The translations under genes and the position numbers were made by a program. From Nitrospirillum viridazoti (GTDB lineage: Bacteria; Pseudomonadota; Alphaproteobacteria; Azospirillales; Azospirillaceae): a stretch of 64,000 nt of DNA. Shown piece by piece: positions 17,050 to 26,007 of this stretch (positions are counted from its first letter, which is position 1; each line of letters begins with the position of its first letter). The stretch is taken from NCBI RefSeq assembly GCF_007827975.1, contig NZ_VITT01000012.1. One strand, given 5' to 3'. Below the pieces are notes generated by a model. The model was not told the origin of the DNA. It searched no databases and saw nothing but the letters and a program-made list of their open reading frames with translations.

Positions 17050-17879
17050 CAGTAGGGCCTGTCCCCGGCGACGGTGACGCGGAAGCCGGAACGGACGTTG
17101 GGAAAATAATCCCAGACGGCCAGGTGCTGCACGGCACGGTTGTCCCAAAAGGCCACCGAATGGGGTTCCCAGCGGAAGCGGATCTGGAAGTTCGGGTTCT
17201 TCACATGGTCGAACAGCAAGCCCAGCACGGCCTTGCTCTCCTCCTCCGGCACGCCCTCGATGCGGGTGGTGTAGGAGGAATTCACAAACAGGCACTTGCG
17301 CCCCGTCACCGGGTGGGTGCGCACCACCGGGTGGCTGTTGCAGGGGTAGCGCTTGTCGTAATCCTTGAACAGCGCGTGATAGACGGGGTTGGCGTCGTGC
17401 ACCGCCGTCAGGCCGTCCAGGTAGGCCTTCATGCGGTCCGACAGCGCGTCGTAGGCGGCATACATGCTGGAGAAGCAGGTGTCGCCCCCCACCGGCGGCA
17501 GCGTGTGGATGTAGAGGATGCTGCCCAGCGGCGGTTCCGCGTCACAACTGAGGTCGCTGTGCCAGTTCTCCCCCGCGACGTACTTGGAATTGGCGTCCGC
17601 GTGGATGGCCACGATCTCCGGATGGCCGTCGATGCCGGCCACGGCGGAATGGATGGCGAGGCGGCCGAAATGCCGGCCGAAGGCCTTGTGCGCCTCATGC
17701 GTCAGGGCCTGCTGGTCGCGGAAGAAGATGACCTGGTAACGGGCGAAGGCGTCCTTCACCTCCGCCACCTGCAGGTCCGTCAGCGGTTGCGACAGGTCGA
17801 TGCCCAGCAGTTCCGCCCCCAGCGCCACGGCGCTGGGCTTCACGCGGAAGCTCTGATACTCGCGGATGCCGTTGTCCAT
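17049..17879 (-). CDS. TauD/TfdA-family dioxygenase (second copy)
   Basis: A 276-residue Fe(II)/2-oxoglutarate enzyme. The triad is His107 and Asp109 (ENWHSDLS), the distal histidine in FWDNRAVQH, and the 2-oxoglutarate arginine near FRVTV. It shares the fold and ligand positions with the copy at 14411 but differs clearly in sequence, so the two probably act on different or successive substrates. It lies six bases after the flavin monooxygenase gene and overlaps the hydrolase gene, so it belongs to that operon. Confidence 0.88.
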   Translation of the reverse strand: MDNGIREYQSFRVKPSAVALGAELLGIDLSQPLTDLQVAEVKDAFARYQVIFFRDQQALTHEAHKAFGRHFGRLAIHSAVAGIDGHPEIVAIHADANSKYVAGENWHSDLSCDAEPPLGSILYIHTLPPVGGDTCFSSMYAAYDALSDRMKAYLDGLTAVHDANPVYHALFKDYDKRYPCNSHPVVRTHPVTGRKCLFVNSSYTTRIEGVPEEESKAVLGLLFDHVKNPNFQIRFRWEPHSVAFWDNRAVQHLAVWDYFPNVRSGFRVTVAGDRPY

Positions 17880-17885
17880 GGCGCG

Positions 17886-18995
17886 TCACACCTTAGTGGG
17901 AAAGGCCTCACGGATGGCCGGCAGCACCTCTTGGGCGAAGCGCGGCACACCGGTGATGTAGTCGGGGAAGATCAGCATCATGCCATCCAGGTCGCAGCCG
18001 CCCAGCATGTCGATCAGCTTGGCGGCGATCGTCGCGGGTGCGCCCACCAGGTGGCTGGACATGAAGCCGGACTTGGCCTTGGTGGTGAAGTCGTTCTGGC
18101 GTCCGATCTCCACGTCCAGGAAGCCGTAGGCCTTCATCATGCCGCGCCAGGCGCCCTCGTCGAAGCCCTCGACATACCGGGCGGCCAAGGCCTCGGCCTC
18201 CGCGTCCGTATCGCCCAGCACCAAGGTCATCATGGAATAGGTCTTGATGCTGCGGCCGGCCTCTTTCGCCATGGCCTTGGCCATGCCGCTGTTCTTGGCC
18301 AATTCCTGCTTGCTGGAACCGGACAGGAAGATGGCATCCATCTCATTGATGGTGAAGGCCATGCCCCGCTTGCTGGACCCGGCGCAGACCAGGAAGGGCC
18401 GGGAGAAGGGCTTGGGATCGGACTGGCAGTCCGTCAGGGTCACGTACTTGCCCTGGTAATCGACCGTGTCCTCGGTCCATAGCCGCTTGATGGCGTGCAC
18501 CCATTCCTCGGCGAAGGTATAGCGCTCGTCATGGTCCAGCTCATCCCGCCAGGCGCCCATCTGCTCGAACTCGCCCTTGTACGAGCCGTTGACGACGTTC
18601 AGGCCGGCGCGGCCCTGGCTGATGTGGTCCAGGGTCATGATCATCTTGGCCGTCACGGCCGGATTCTGCAGCAGGGTGTGGACGGTGGCCCACACCTTGA
18701 CCTCCTTGGTCACCTCCGCCAGGCCGGCCATCATCATCTGGCTTTCCATGGCGTAGCGCCAATGCTCGGTCGCGCCGCCGTAGCCGCGCCACTTGGCCAT
18801 GGCCATGATGAAGTCATAGCCGGCGCCGTCGGCCAGTTGGGCCACCTGGCGGTTATAGGCGTAGGAGCCGTCAATGCGCGGGGCGGAGGAGGACAGGATC
18901 CAGCCGCCGTTGGCGATGGGCAGGAAGATGCCCAGGTCCTTGCCACCCGCATCGGAGGGCAAGGGCGCGCGCTTCAGTTCGGTCGTCTGCGTCAT
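17886..18995 (-). CDS. LLM-class flavin-dependent monooxygenase, RutA-like
   Basis: A 369-residue TIM-barrel monooxygenase that uses reduced FMN and O2. Its landmarks follow RutA rather than the sulfonate monooxygenase SsuD: LGIFLPIANGGWILSSSAP, MAKWRGYGGATEHW, ESQMMMAGLAEVT, EFEQMGAW, CAGSSKRGMAF. RutA opens uracil between N3 and C4. Here an analogous attack on a ring amide is inferred, with the cysteine hydrolase two genes downstream acting next. A flavin reductase (RutF) is not in the window. It lies 18 bases after the TonB receptor gene. It could also be a general LLM oxygenase with another N- or S-containing substrate. Confidence 0.83.
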   Translation of the reverse strand: MTQTTELKRAPLPSDAGGKDLGIFLPIANGGWILSSSAPRIDGSYAYNRQVAQLADGAGYDFIMAMAKWRGYGGATEHWRYAMESQMMMAGLAEVTKEVKVWATVHTLLQNPAVTAKMIMTLDHISQGRAGLNVVNGSYKGEFEQMGAWRDELDHDERYTFAEEWVHAIKRLWTEDTVDYQGKYVTLTDCQSDPKPFSRPFLVCAGSSKRGMAFTINEMDAIFLSGSSKQELAKNSGMAKAMAKEAGRSIKTYSMMTLVLGDTDAEAEALAARYVEGFDEGAWRGMMKAYGFLDVEIGRQNDFTTKAKSGFMSSHLVGAPATIAAKLIDMLGGCDLDGMMLIFPDYITGVPRFAQEVLPAIREAFPTKV

Positions 18996-19013
18996 GATGG
19001 AACCAGGCCTCCC

Positions 19014-21320
19014 TTAGAACGAGTAATTGACGCTGAACAGCATCTGGCGCGGCGGGATGTACTGGTTGCTGACCACGCCGCTGCCGTAAGGGTCGGTGTA
19101 GCGCCCGGAGATCCCGGCCCGGTCCAGCAGGTTGGTGACGGTGAAGGTGGCCCGCCACGGACCGCTTTCCGGCACGTATTCGAAGAACAGGTTCACCTGG
19201 CTGTACGACGGCACGTGATCGGTCCCGGCCTCGTTGAACACCCGCGCCTGGTAGTCGCTGCGGAACAGCAGCTCGGCCCGCGACACCAGGGTACCGTATG
19301 CGCCCAGGGTTTGCTGCCAGCTGGCGTTGACGCCGCCGGCGGCACCAGGCATGTCGGGCGGGGTGTTGCCCTTGACGTTGATGGACTGGGCGGCGCGGAT
19401 GGCGAACCATTGCGGGCTCCAGGGATAGGTGATGCCGGCGGCCACGGCCTTGGCGGCGGCCGCATCGGCCAGGCGGCGGTCCAACGCCAGATAGCTATCT
19501 GGGATCTCACCATCCATCAGGGTCAGGTTGGCACCCAGTTCCAGGCGGTTATCCAGCAGGCGGTACTTGGCCTCGACCTCCGCACCCCACATGTTCACCT
19601 GGGGGATGTTGCCGATGCCGCCGCTGTAGGGCACCGGATCCTCCTCAATGTACTGCATGTTGTTGTACTTGGAGTAGAACGCTGACAGGTTGACGTTCAG
19701 GTGGTTGGCCAGGAAGCGGTTCTTGGACCCCAGCTCGAAGCTGTCCACCGTCTCCTTGTCATAGCTGCCGGAGACGACCATGGCGCTGCTGGTGCCGGTG
19801 TTGACGCCACCGGGCTTATAGCCGCGCGACCAGCTGGCGTAGACCATGTTGTCCGGCGTCAGGTCGAAGTCGGTCTCGGCCTTGCCGGTCAGGGCGTAGA
19901 CGTTGGTGGAGCGGGGCGACGGCTTGCCGTAGTAGTCGGAACCCCAGCCGTCATACTGGTCGACATTGTAGCGCACGCCGCCGGTGAGGCGCAGGCGGTC
20001 GGTCAGGTGATAGGTCGCCTGAACGAAGGGCGCCACGCTGTCGCGGTCCACCGACGACAGGTTCTCATAGCTGAGGTTGGCTGGCAGGGCGGCCGGCGAG
20101 GTGTTGGTGGGCAGCACCGGCGTGGGATCGCTGCCGTTGGTGCCCTTGTATTCCACAACGTACTGGCTGCTGTGGGAATGCATGTAGAAGACGCCGCCGA
20201 TCCACTCCAGGTCGGTCCCGGGATTGGAGCTGAGCGTCACCTCCTCCATGATCGCGCGGCTCTTGGTGTTCCAGGCCGCCACGGTGTCATAGCCGCCGAA
20301 CAGCGCCACGGTGCTGCGATCGCTGTCGAACGACTGCTTGGCATCCATGTACTGATAGCTGCTGATGGACTTCAGGTTGGCGAACGGCAGGGAGTAGTTG
20401 ACCGTCAGCGTGTCGACATCCATGGCCAGCTTGAACTTGGCCGGGTAGTCCTGGGACACCTGGCGCGGGTCGCTGTTGGGATCGTCCAGCGCCTTCAGGG
20501 CGGAGCCGTGATGGTCGTCGTCGAAATGCTGACCCGTCAGGGTGACGGTCAGGTTGTCGGTCGGCTGCCACAGGCCCGACAGCTTGTAGTTCACGTTGTT
20601 GGCGTCATCCAGGTCATAGCCGCCGGGCACGCCCGTGGCGGTGGAATAGCCATCGTGGCTGGTCTTCTGCACCACGGCGCGAATGGCGGCCGTGTCGCCC
20701 ACCGGCACGTTCAGCGCGGCCTTGCCCATGGCATAGCTGTAGTTGCCGAAGGTGGCGGTCGCGTCGCCCGACAGCTTGCCCAGCTCCGGCTGCTTGCTGA
20801 TGACGTTGATGGCGCCACCGGTGGAGCTTTGCCCGAACACGGTGCCCTGCGGCCCGCGCAGCACCTCGACATGGTCGACGTCCAGGAAGCCCAGGTTCAG
20901 CGCGATGTTGTTGGGGATGTAGACGTTGTCGATGTGGAAGGAGACGCCCGGCTGGGTGAAGAAGTTCTCCGGCGTCTGCGAGCCCACGCCGCGGATGGAG
21001 ACGATGACCTCGGACCCGCCGCTGGGGGTGATCTGCAGGCCCGGGACATAGCCGTTCAGGCCCAGCGGCCCGGTGACGTTGCCCTTTTCCAGCGTGTCGG
21101 CGGAAACGGCGGTGACGGACAGCGCGGCCTTCTGCAGGTCGACCTGGCGCTTCTCCGCCGTGACGATGATCGGTTCCAGCGCGTCCAGCTCGGCGTCGCC
21201 GGCGGCACCGGCCGGGGCGTCCACGGGGGCCGGCGGGGTTTGGGCGTAGGCGGAAGCGGCCGTCATCATCGCGGCCGCCAGGAATCCTTGCCAATAGCGC
21301 AGCTTCACATCTCTCAACAT
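19014..21320 (-). CDS. TonB-dependent receptor, first gene of the RutA-like operon
   Basis: A complete 768-residue outer-membrane receptor. The signal peptide spans residues 1-26 (ending SAYA), then LEPIIVTAEKRQVDLQKAAL serves as a TonB-box region. A plug carries VEVLRGPQGTVFGQSSTGGA, and a 22-strand barrel is expected, ending in the aromatic C-terminus FSVNYSF. ATG 21320 is chosen with GGGGGTC upstream; a longer frame to 21452 lacks a signal peptide at its start. Co-transcription with oxygenase and hydrolase genes suggests it imports their substrate. A 16-bp inverted repeat lies 26 bases upstream. Confidence 0.93.
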   Translation of the reverse strand: MLRDVKLRYWQGFLAAAMMTAASAYAQTPPAPVDAPAGAAGDAELDALEPIIVTAEKRQVDLQKAALSVTAVSADTLEKGNVTGPLGLNGYVPGLQITPSGGSEVIVSIRGVGSQTPENFFTQPGVSFHIDNVYIPNNIALNLGFLDVDHVEVLRGPQGTVFGQSSTGGAINVISKQPELGKLSGDATATFGNYSYAMGKAALNVPVGDTAAIRAVVQKTSHDGYSTATGVPGGYDLDDANNVNYKLSGLWQPTDNLTVTLTGQHFDDDHHGSALKALDDPNSDPRQVSQDYPAKFKLAMDVDTLTVNYSLPFANLKSISSYQYMDAKQSFDSDRSTVALFGGYDTVAAWNTKSRAIMEEVTLSSNPGTDLEWIGGVFYMHSHSSQYVVEYKGTNGSDPTPVLPTNTSPAALPANLSYENLSSVDRDSVAPFVQATYHLTDRLRLTGGVRYNVDQYDGWGSDYYGKPSPRSTNVYALTGKAETDFDLTPDNMVYASWSRGYKPGGVNTGTSSAMVVSGSYDKETVDSFELGSKNRFLANHLNVNLSAFYSKYNNMQYIEEDPVPYSGGIGNIPQVNMWGAEVEAKYRLLDNRLELGANLTLMDGEIPDSYLALDRRLADAAAAKAVAAGITYPWSPQWFAIRAAQSINVKGNTPPDMPGAAGGVNASWQQTLGAYGTLVSRAELLFRSDYQARVFNEAGTDHVPSYSQVNLFFEYVPESGPWRATFTVTNLLDRAGISGRYTDPYGSGVVSNQYIPPRQMLFSVNYSF

Positions 21321-21345
21321 GCCCGACCCCCATTCTTTGGTAGAT

Positions 21346-21361
21346 GACGATGTGCATCGTC
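21346..21361. promoter_or_regulatory. Operator-like inverted repeat ahead of the receptor operon
   Basis: GACGATG and CATCGTC form a perfect 7-bp inverted repeat around TG, 26 bp upstream of the receptor ATG. The rest of the 21321-21572 gap is AT-richer than the genes and shows no other reading frame with a ribosome-binding site. Repressor binding or a leader hairpin are both possible. Confidence 0.4.
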
Positions 21362-21572
21362 TTGAGGACAAGCATGCGGGCATCCCGCGAAGTATTCTTG
21401 TTATAGGACGCCCGGGAATTTGCCTGAATTCACCATTCCCCATGCCCACCATGCACCCCTGCCACAGTCCATTATTTTTCTTTTACCGCCAGACGCGCGG
21501 GCACCACCCGCAGTCCTTACCGCGGATGGCGCCCACCTCGCCAGATTTAATGTTGTTATTCTTTAAACGTGT

Positions 21573-22886
21573 TCAGCTTGCGGGCACTTGGGCGACGGCG
21601 CCCTGGGACCCGTCATCCGGCTCGGCCCCGCGCCGGGCGAAAGGGCCGGCGCCGGCCAGCATCGGCCGCCCCAGCAGCATCAGGGGAACGATGGCCGCCA
21701 CCATCAGCACGGCGTAAAGGTAAAAGATGGGGGCGAAGGTGCCGATCTGGTCGGCGATCGCGCCGGCCGCCACCGGCCCCGCCGCCGCCACGGTGGTGAT
21801 GGTCCACACCATGCCCAGCACCTGCGACCCGATGTCCTTGCCGAAATATTCCAGCAGCAGGACGCTGGCGGCCAGGTAGGCCACACCCCAGCCGATGCCG
21901 AAGGCCAGCGCAAAGGCGCCGATGCCGACCAGAGTGCCGGCATGGGCGAACAGGGCGATGCCCACCACCTGCAGCGCCAGGCCCAGGACCAGCAGCCGCC
22001 GGGTGGACATGATCTCGCACAGCGGACCGGCCACGCCCTTGGCCACCGTCATGACCAGGGCCATGGCGGCCAGCGCGAAAGCCGCCGTGTCGGGCGCCAC
22101 GCCCAGGATGCCCAGATGGTTCAGCGCCACGCTGTTGATGGTGGTGACGCAGGCCATGGTCATGGTCATGGAGGCGGCAACGGCCAGGAACTGCGGCGTG
22201 GCGATGGCGCTGCGGTAGGTCCAGCCCGTCGCGGCGATTTCTGCCGGGCTCGCAGACGCCCCCTTGGCACCCGCCGGCGGATCGGCCTCAATGGCGCGGT
22301 CGCGCAGGCACAGCAGGTTGACCAGGGTGACGGCCACGGCGACGCCGGCCATCTCCATCCAGTAGACGCGCCAGTCCGCGCTGAACGCGACGATGGCGCG
22401 GGCCAGCGGGGGGCCCACCACGCCGCCGAAGGCGCCGATCATGAGGTAAAGGCCGATCATGCGGGCCGAACGGCGCGGGAACCAGCAGGCGATGGCATAG
22501 ATGGCCGGCACGTTGCCGGTCAGCGAATAGCCCAGGCCCAGCAGCAGCATGGCCGCGTAGAAGGCCAGCAGGCCGTGGGTGTACGAGGCCAGCATATAGG
22601 CCGCCACCAGCACCAGCCCGCCCAGGGCCATGGTGTAGCGGGGGCCGATGCGCTTCATCAGCGTGGTGGGGAAGACGCTGGACAGGCCGCAGGCGATGCC
22701 CAGCAGGGAGAAACTGAAACCGGCCGCCTTGAAGGACCAGTGCAGTTCGCCGACCATGGTATAGAGCACCACGCCCAGCGAGGCGAACGTCGCGGCGTTG
22801 AGGAAAAAGAAGCTCAACGACACCGCCGCCAAGACCAACCACTCTCGCCGCATCAGGAAACTCCCGGGCTCATGGGTGTAAGTCAT
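21573..22886 (-). CDS. MFS transporter
   Basis: A 437-residue carrier with about 12 membrane spans. It has a normal loop 2-3 region near TLMKRIGPRYTM and a central charged loop (DRAIEADPPAGAKGA) between the two halves. Relatives are OFA/monocarboxylate-type MFS proteins. It sits between the amidohydrolase genes and the receptor operon on the same strand, so it probably moves the substrate or product of this catabolic block across the inner membrane. ATG 22886 gives a usual MFS N-terminus (MTYTHEPGSFLMRREW); the frame stays open to 22979, and the ribosome-binding site is weak either way. Confidence 0.85.
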   Translation of the reverse strand: MTYTHEPGSFLMRREWLVLAAVSLSFFFLNAATFASLGVVLYTMVGELHWSFKAAGFSFSLLGIACGLSSVFPTTLMKRIGPRYTMALGGLVLVAAYMLASYTHGLLAFYAAMLLLGLGYSLTGNVPAIYAIACWFPRRSARMIGLYLMIGAFGGVVGPPLARAIVAFSADWRVYWMEMAGVAVAVTLVNLLCLRDRAIEADPPAGAKGASASPAEIAATGWTYRSAIATPQFLAVAASMTMTMACVTTINSVALNHLGILGVAPDTAAFALAAMALVMTVAKGVAGPLCEIMSTRRLLVLGLALQVVGIALFAHAGTLVGIGAFALAFGIGWGVAYLAASVLLLEYFGKDIGSQVLGMVWTITTVAAAGPVAAGAIADQIGTFAPIFYLYAVLMVAAIVPLMLLGRPMLAGAGPFARRGAEPDDGSQGAVAQVPAS

Positions 22887-23040
22887 CACCGAAACGCTAT
22901 CAGCCGATGCGGTCGCCGCGCTTGCCAACAGGCGAACAAATTCATGCCGAAAACGTTTGCCCACTGTGATGATAGGCACACTTAACGGTTCTATCGCCTA
23001 AAAAAACAGCGATATTGAATTTGCCTAATAATTAACCAAA

Positions 23041-24432
23041 TCAGCGTGCCGGCCACACCGGGCGCGGAGCAAGGCCGGCGCGATCCAGCAGCGCGGCCTG
23101 GGAGGTGCGCGCCTGCCGTCGCAGGGCGTCCTCATCCACCGTCAGGCAGCGCCCATCCCGCACGACGACGCGGCCGTCGACCACCACGTCGCGGACGGAA
23201 CGGCCGTCGGTGCCCCACACCAGATGCAGGGCGGGATCGCCCATCACAAGAAAGGGGGCGGAACGGGGATCGTGCACCACCAGGTCGGCCCGCTTGCCCA
23301 CCTCCAGCGAGCCGATGCGGTCGGCCATGCCGATGGCCCGCGCCCCGTCGATGGTGGCGAGCGCGAAGGCCGTATCGGCCCCGAAACGATGGGCGTCCAG
23401 GCTCATGTCCCGGGCCAGGCCAGCGGCCAGGGCGGCGGCCCGGTGGATGTCCGGCAGGTCGCCGGCGTTGGGCGCGTCACAGCCCAGCGCCACCCGCCCG
23501 CCGCGCAAGACCATCTCTGCATGGCGCCCAGCCCGGCTGACACCCTGGGCCAGGCGCAGGTAGGCCCAGGGGCAATAGGCCACTGCCGTGTCGCTGGCCA
23601 GCAGGGCGTCCATCTCGGCATCGTCCAGCCAGACGGCATGGGACAGCAGCAGGTGGGGACCCAGCACGTCCAGATCGGCAAGGTGCAGCAGCGGCCGCCG
23701 GCCCGACCGGCGCAGATAGGCCGCCCCATCGGCCTCGGTCGGGGAGATGTGCATGGTCATGCCCACGCCCCGCCGGCGTGCCAGCTCGGCGGCGCCGGCC
23801 AGCAGGGCGTCACTGGCGAGGTCATGCCCCACCAGGGTCACCCACCCCTCCACCAGCCCGCCTTTCGGCAGGCCATCCAGCACGGCCGCCTGGCGGGCCA
23901 GCACCTCCCGCGTGGGCGCCGCGTAGGGGGCGTCGGCCACGTCCCAGCCCCAGCAGCCCACCGCCGCCCGGATGCCGGCACGCGTCAGGCCGGCGGCCAC
24001 ACGAAACGGGTGGGCCACGGTGCCGGCCTCCACCAGCGTGGTGGTGCCGTATCTTAGGGATTCCACGGCGGTGAGCGTGGCCGACAGCTCATCATCATCG
24101 GCAGTGTGCGCGCCGTGGATGGGCACCGCCCAGCCGAAAATGGACTCGTCCGACGACTGCCGGTCGGGGATCAGGCTGCGCACCAGCGGGTCCCCCGTCA
24201 GATGCTGGTGCGCGTTGACCAGGCCCGGCGTGATCAGGCCGCCGCCGGCCTCCAGCACCGGTGCCGCCGGCCAGCGCGCCCGCAGCGCCTCGGCCTTGTC
24301 CACCGCGATAATCCCGCCATCGGCGATGGCCACCCCGCCCTGGCGCCAGACCGTGCGGCTGGCGTCCATCGTGACGACGTCGCCGCCGAGCACCAGCAGG
24401 TCCGGCACCGGCATGCCGGCATGCCGCTTCAC
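23041..24432 (-). CDS. Amidohydrolase-family protein (TrzA/AtzB/SsnA-like)
   Basis: About 463 residues, a metal-dependent hydrolase of the cytosine deaminase/chlorohydrolase group. Metal ligands are visible as VNAHQH (HxH), a histidine in MTMHISPTEADG, a histidine in LLLSHAVWL and the aspartate in GCDAPNAG. Relatives remove amino groups or halide from N-heterocycles such as triazines, guanine or thioadenosine. The GTG at 24432 overlaps the M20 stop (GTGA), supporting translational coupling; ATG 24414 is an alternative. A long upstream extension to 24819 lies inside the M20 gene and is rejected. Confidence 0.85.
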   Translation of the reverse strand: MKRHAGMPVPDLLVLGGDVVTMDASRTVWRQGGVAIADGGIIAVDKAEALRARWPAAPVLEAGGGLITPGLVNAHQHLTGDPLVRSLIPDRQSSDESIFGWAVPIHGAHTADDDELSATLTAVESLRYGTTTLVEAGTVAHPFRVAAGLTRAGIRAAVGCWGWDVADAPYAAPTREVLARQAAVLDGLPKGGLVEGWVTLVGHDLASDALLAGAAELARRRGVGMTMHISPTEADGAAYLRRSGRRPLLHLADLDVLGPHLLLSHAVWLDDAEMDALLASDTAVAYCPWAYLRLAQGVSRAGRHAEMVLRGGRVALGCDAPNAGDLPDIHRAAALAAGLARDMSLDAHRFGADTAFALATIDGARAIGMADRIGSLEVGKRADLVVHDPRSAPFLVMGDPALHLVWGTDGRSVRDVVVDGRVVVRDGRCLTVDEDALRRQARTSQAALLDRAGLAPRPVWPAR

Positions 24433-25730
24433 GGGGCCCGGCCGCACAGCGCCAGCGCCGCCATGGCGTAGAGGCGCGTGCAGTCCACCAGGTCGTCGAT
24501 GCTGGGCCGCCAGCGGCGCGGCCCCATGGTCACGGACGGGATGCGGTTCATGTTGAAGACGTTGTGGTCGCGCCACATGCTGGAATAGACGGAATTGCTG
24601 ATGGGCTGCGGCCCGCCCCGCACGCGGCCATGGGCATGGTCCAGTGCCATCCGCAACGGCCGCACCGCGTCCGGATCGGCGGTGAAGCCATGGCGCACGG
24701 TGTAGGGTTGGACTTTGACGTCGCCGAAGCCGGCCTCGCGGAAGGCGCGCTTCAGGTCGCGATCCACGGCAGCGATGGTCTGCACCGGGGTCAGCGCCAC
24801 CTGGACATAGACGTTGCACACCTCGCTCGCCGCCCCCATGGCCTGCGGCGTGCCGCCCCGGATGGCGCCGATCTGCACCTTGGGCACGGCGGTGCCGCCC
24901 GGCCCCTCGTACCGGTGCTTCACCTCATAGTCACGCGCCCAGCGCTGGATGATCTCGATGGCCGGCGCCACCTTGACCAGGGGGCTGGGATGGTCGGCCA
25001 GGGCCTCGGGATGGGTCAGCAGGGGTGTGAACACCCCCTGGCCATAAATCGTGACGCGGAAGTCGGCATAGCCGCACGCCGTCCAGTTGACGCCGAAGTC
25101 CGTGCCCTCGGCCGAGATGACGTAGTCCGGCGCCACCCCGCCGTGGGACATCAGGTAGCAGGCGCCCAGCTCCTTGCCCAGATAATCGACGCCGCCCCGC
25201 TCTTCCGCCGGTTCGGGGCCGATCTCGCCCGGGCAGGCGGTCAGGTACATAAGGCCGCTTAGGTCGATGCCCGCCTTCTTCAGGGCCTTGGCCGCCATCA
25301 GGAAGCAGGCCATGGGGCCGCGGTCGTTGCCCACGGCATGGCCGAAAAAGGTCTCTCCCTCCAGCCAGGCACCCAGCCATTGCGGATCCGCCACCGTTTC
25401 CGGGCGGTAGGTGTACTGGTCCGTCTCATCATAAAACGGGCTTTCGGTATCCAGGTGGCTGGTGAACAGCAGGTTGGGCCCGTCGCCCTTGCCGCCATAG
25501 GTGCCGATGACGTTGAAGCGGTGCTCCAGCAGCCCGGCCTTGCGGGGGGCGAAGCCGTTCTCCGCCATCCAGCCGTGGACGAACTCGCCGGCCCGGCGCT
25601 CCTGGCGCATGGGCGAGGGGATGCCGCACAGGTCCAGCACCAGTTTCACCAGCTCGTCCCGGTCGATGGCCTTGGTGATGGCGGCGGCCTCCGCATCGGA
25701 AACCGCCAGCGCCTTGTCATGAATCGTCAT
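24429..25730 (-). CDS. M20-family metallohydrolase (deacylase/amidohydrolase)
   Basis: A 433-residue zinc-dependent hydrolase of the ArgE/DapE/carboxypeptidase G2 family. Metal-binding segments include FTSHLDTESPF, GNDRGPMA with the bridging aspartate, and CPGEIGPEPAEERGG, which supplies the acidic catalytic pair. Members remove acyl groups from amino acids or hydrolyse N-carbamoyl compounds. It begins at ATG 25730 and overlaps the next amidohydrolase gene by four bases. With that gene it forms a two-hydrolase start to the minus-strand catabolic block. The exact substrate is unknown. Confidence 0.86.
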   Translation of the reverse strand: MTIHDKALAVSDAEAAAITKAIDRDELVKLVLDLCGIPSPMRQERRAGEFVHGWMAENGFAPRKAGLLEHRFNVIGTYGGKGDGPNLLFTSHLDTESPFYDETDQYTYRPETVADPQWLGAWLEGETFFGHAVGNDRGPMACFLMAAKALKKAGIDLSGLMYLTACPGEIGPEPAEERGGVDYLGKELGACYLMSHGGVAPDYVISAEGTDFGVNWTACGYADFRVTIYGQGVFTPLLTHPEALADHPSPLVKVAPAIEIIQRWARDYEVKHRYEGPGGTAVPKVQIGAIRGGTPQAMGAASEVCNVYVQVALTPVQTIAAVDRDLKRAFREAGFGDVKVQPYTVRHGFTADPDAVRPLRMALDHAHGRVRGGPQPISNSVYSSMWRDHNVFNMNRIPSVTMGPRRWRPSIDDLVDCTRLYAMAALALCGRAP

Positions 25731-26007
25731 GCCCTATCCCCTGCCCCATACATTGCTTGGATGCGTTACTGGGCCCCGCCCTTGTGCGCGGGTGCTGTCG
25801 AGGGGGGATCATAGGCGGCCCCGTTCCCCCCGCTCTTGCCGATTAACGCATGAAAGCTTGCCCGGGCGGAACCATGGGACGGCGGCGGCGTGCTGGCGAA
25901 AGCGGCCATGCGCGTGCAGGCAAGATCGCCGCATCGGGCGGCCCTAAGGTTTTCCCCATGAGGGCGCCCCCGGCGGGGCCGCCCCGACGCTTGAACCAGG
26001 GGGACCC

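Noticed and set aside
16333..18995. Sulfonate-use (ssuD/tauD) cluster
   Set aside because: The flavin enzyme has RutA rather than SsuD landmarks, no ABC sulfonate transporter is present, and a C-N cysteine hydrolase is in the operon.
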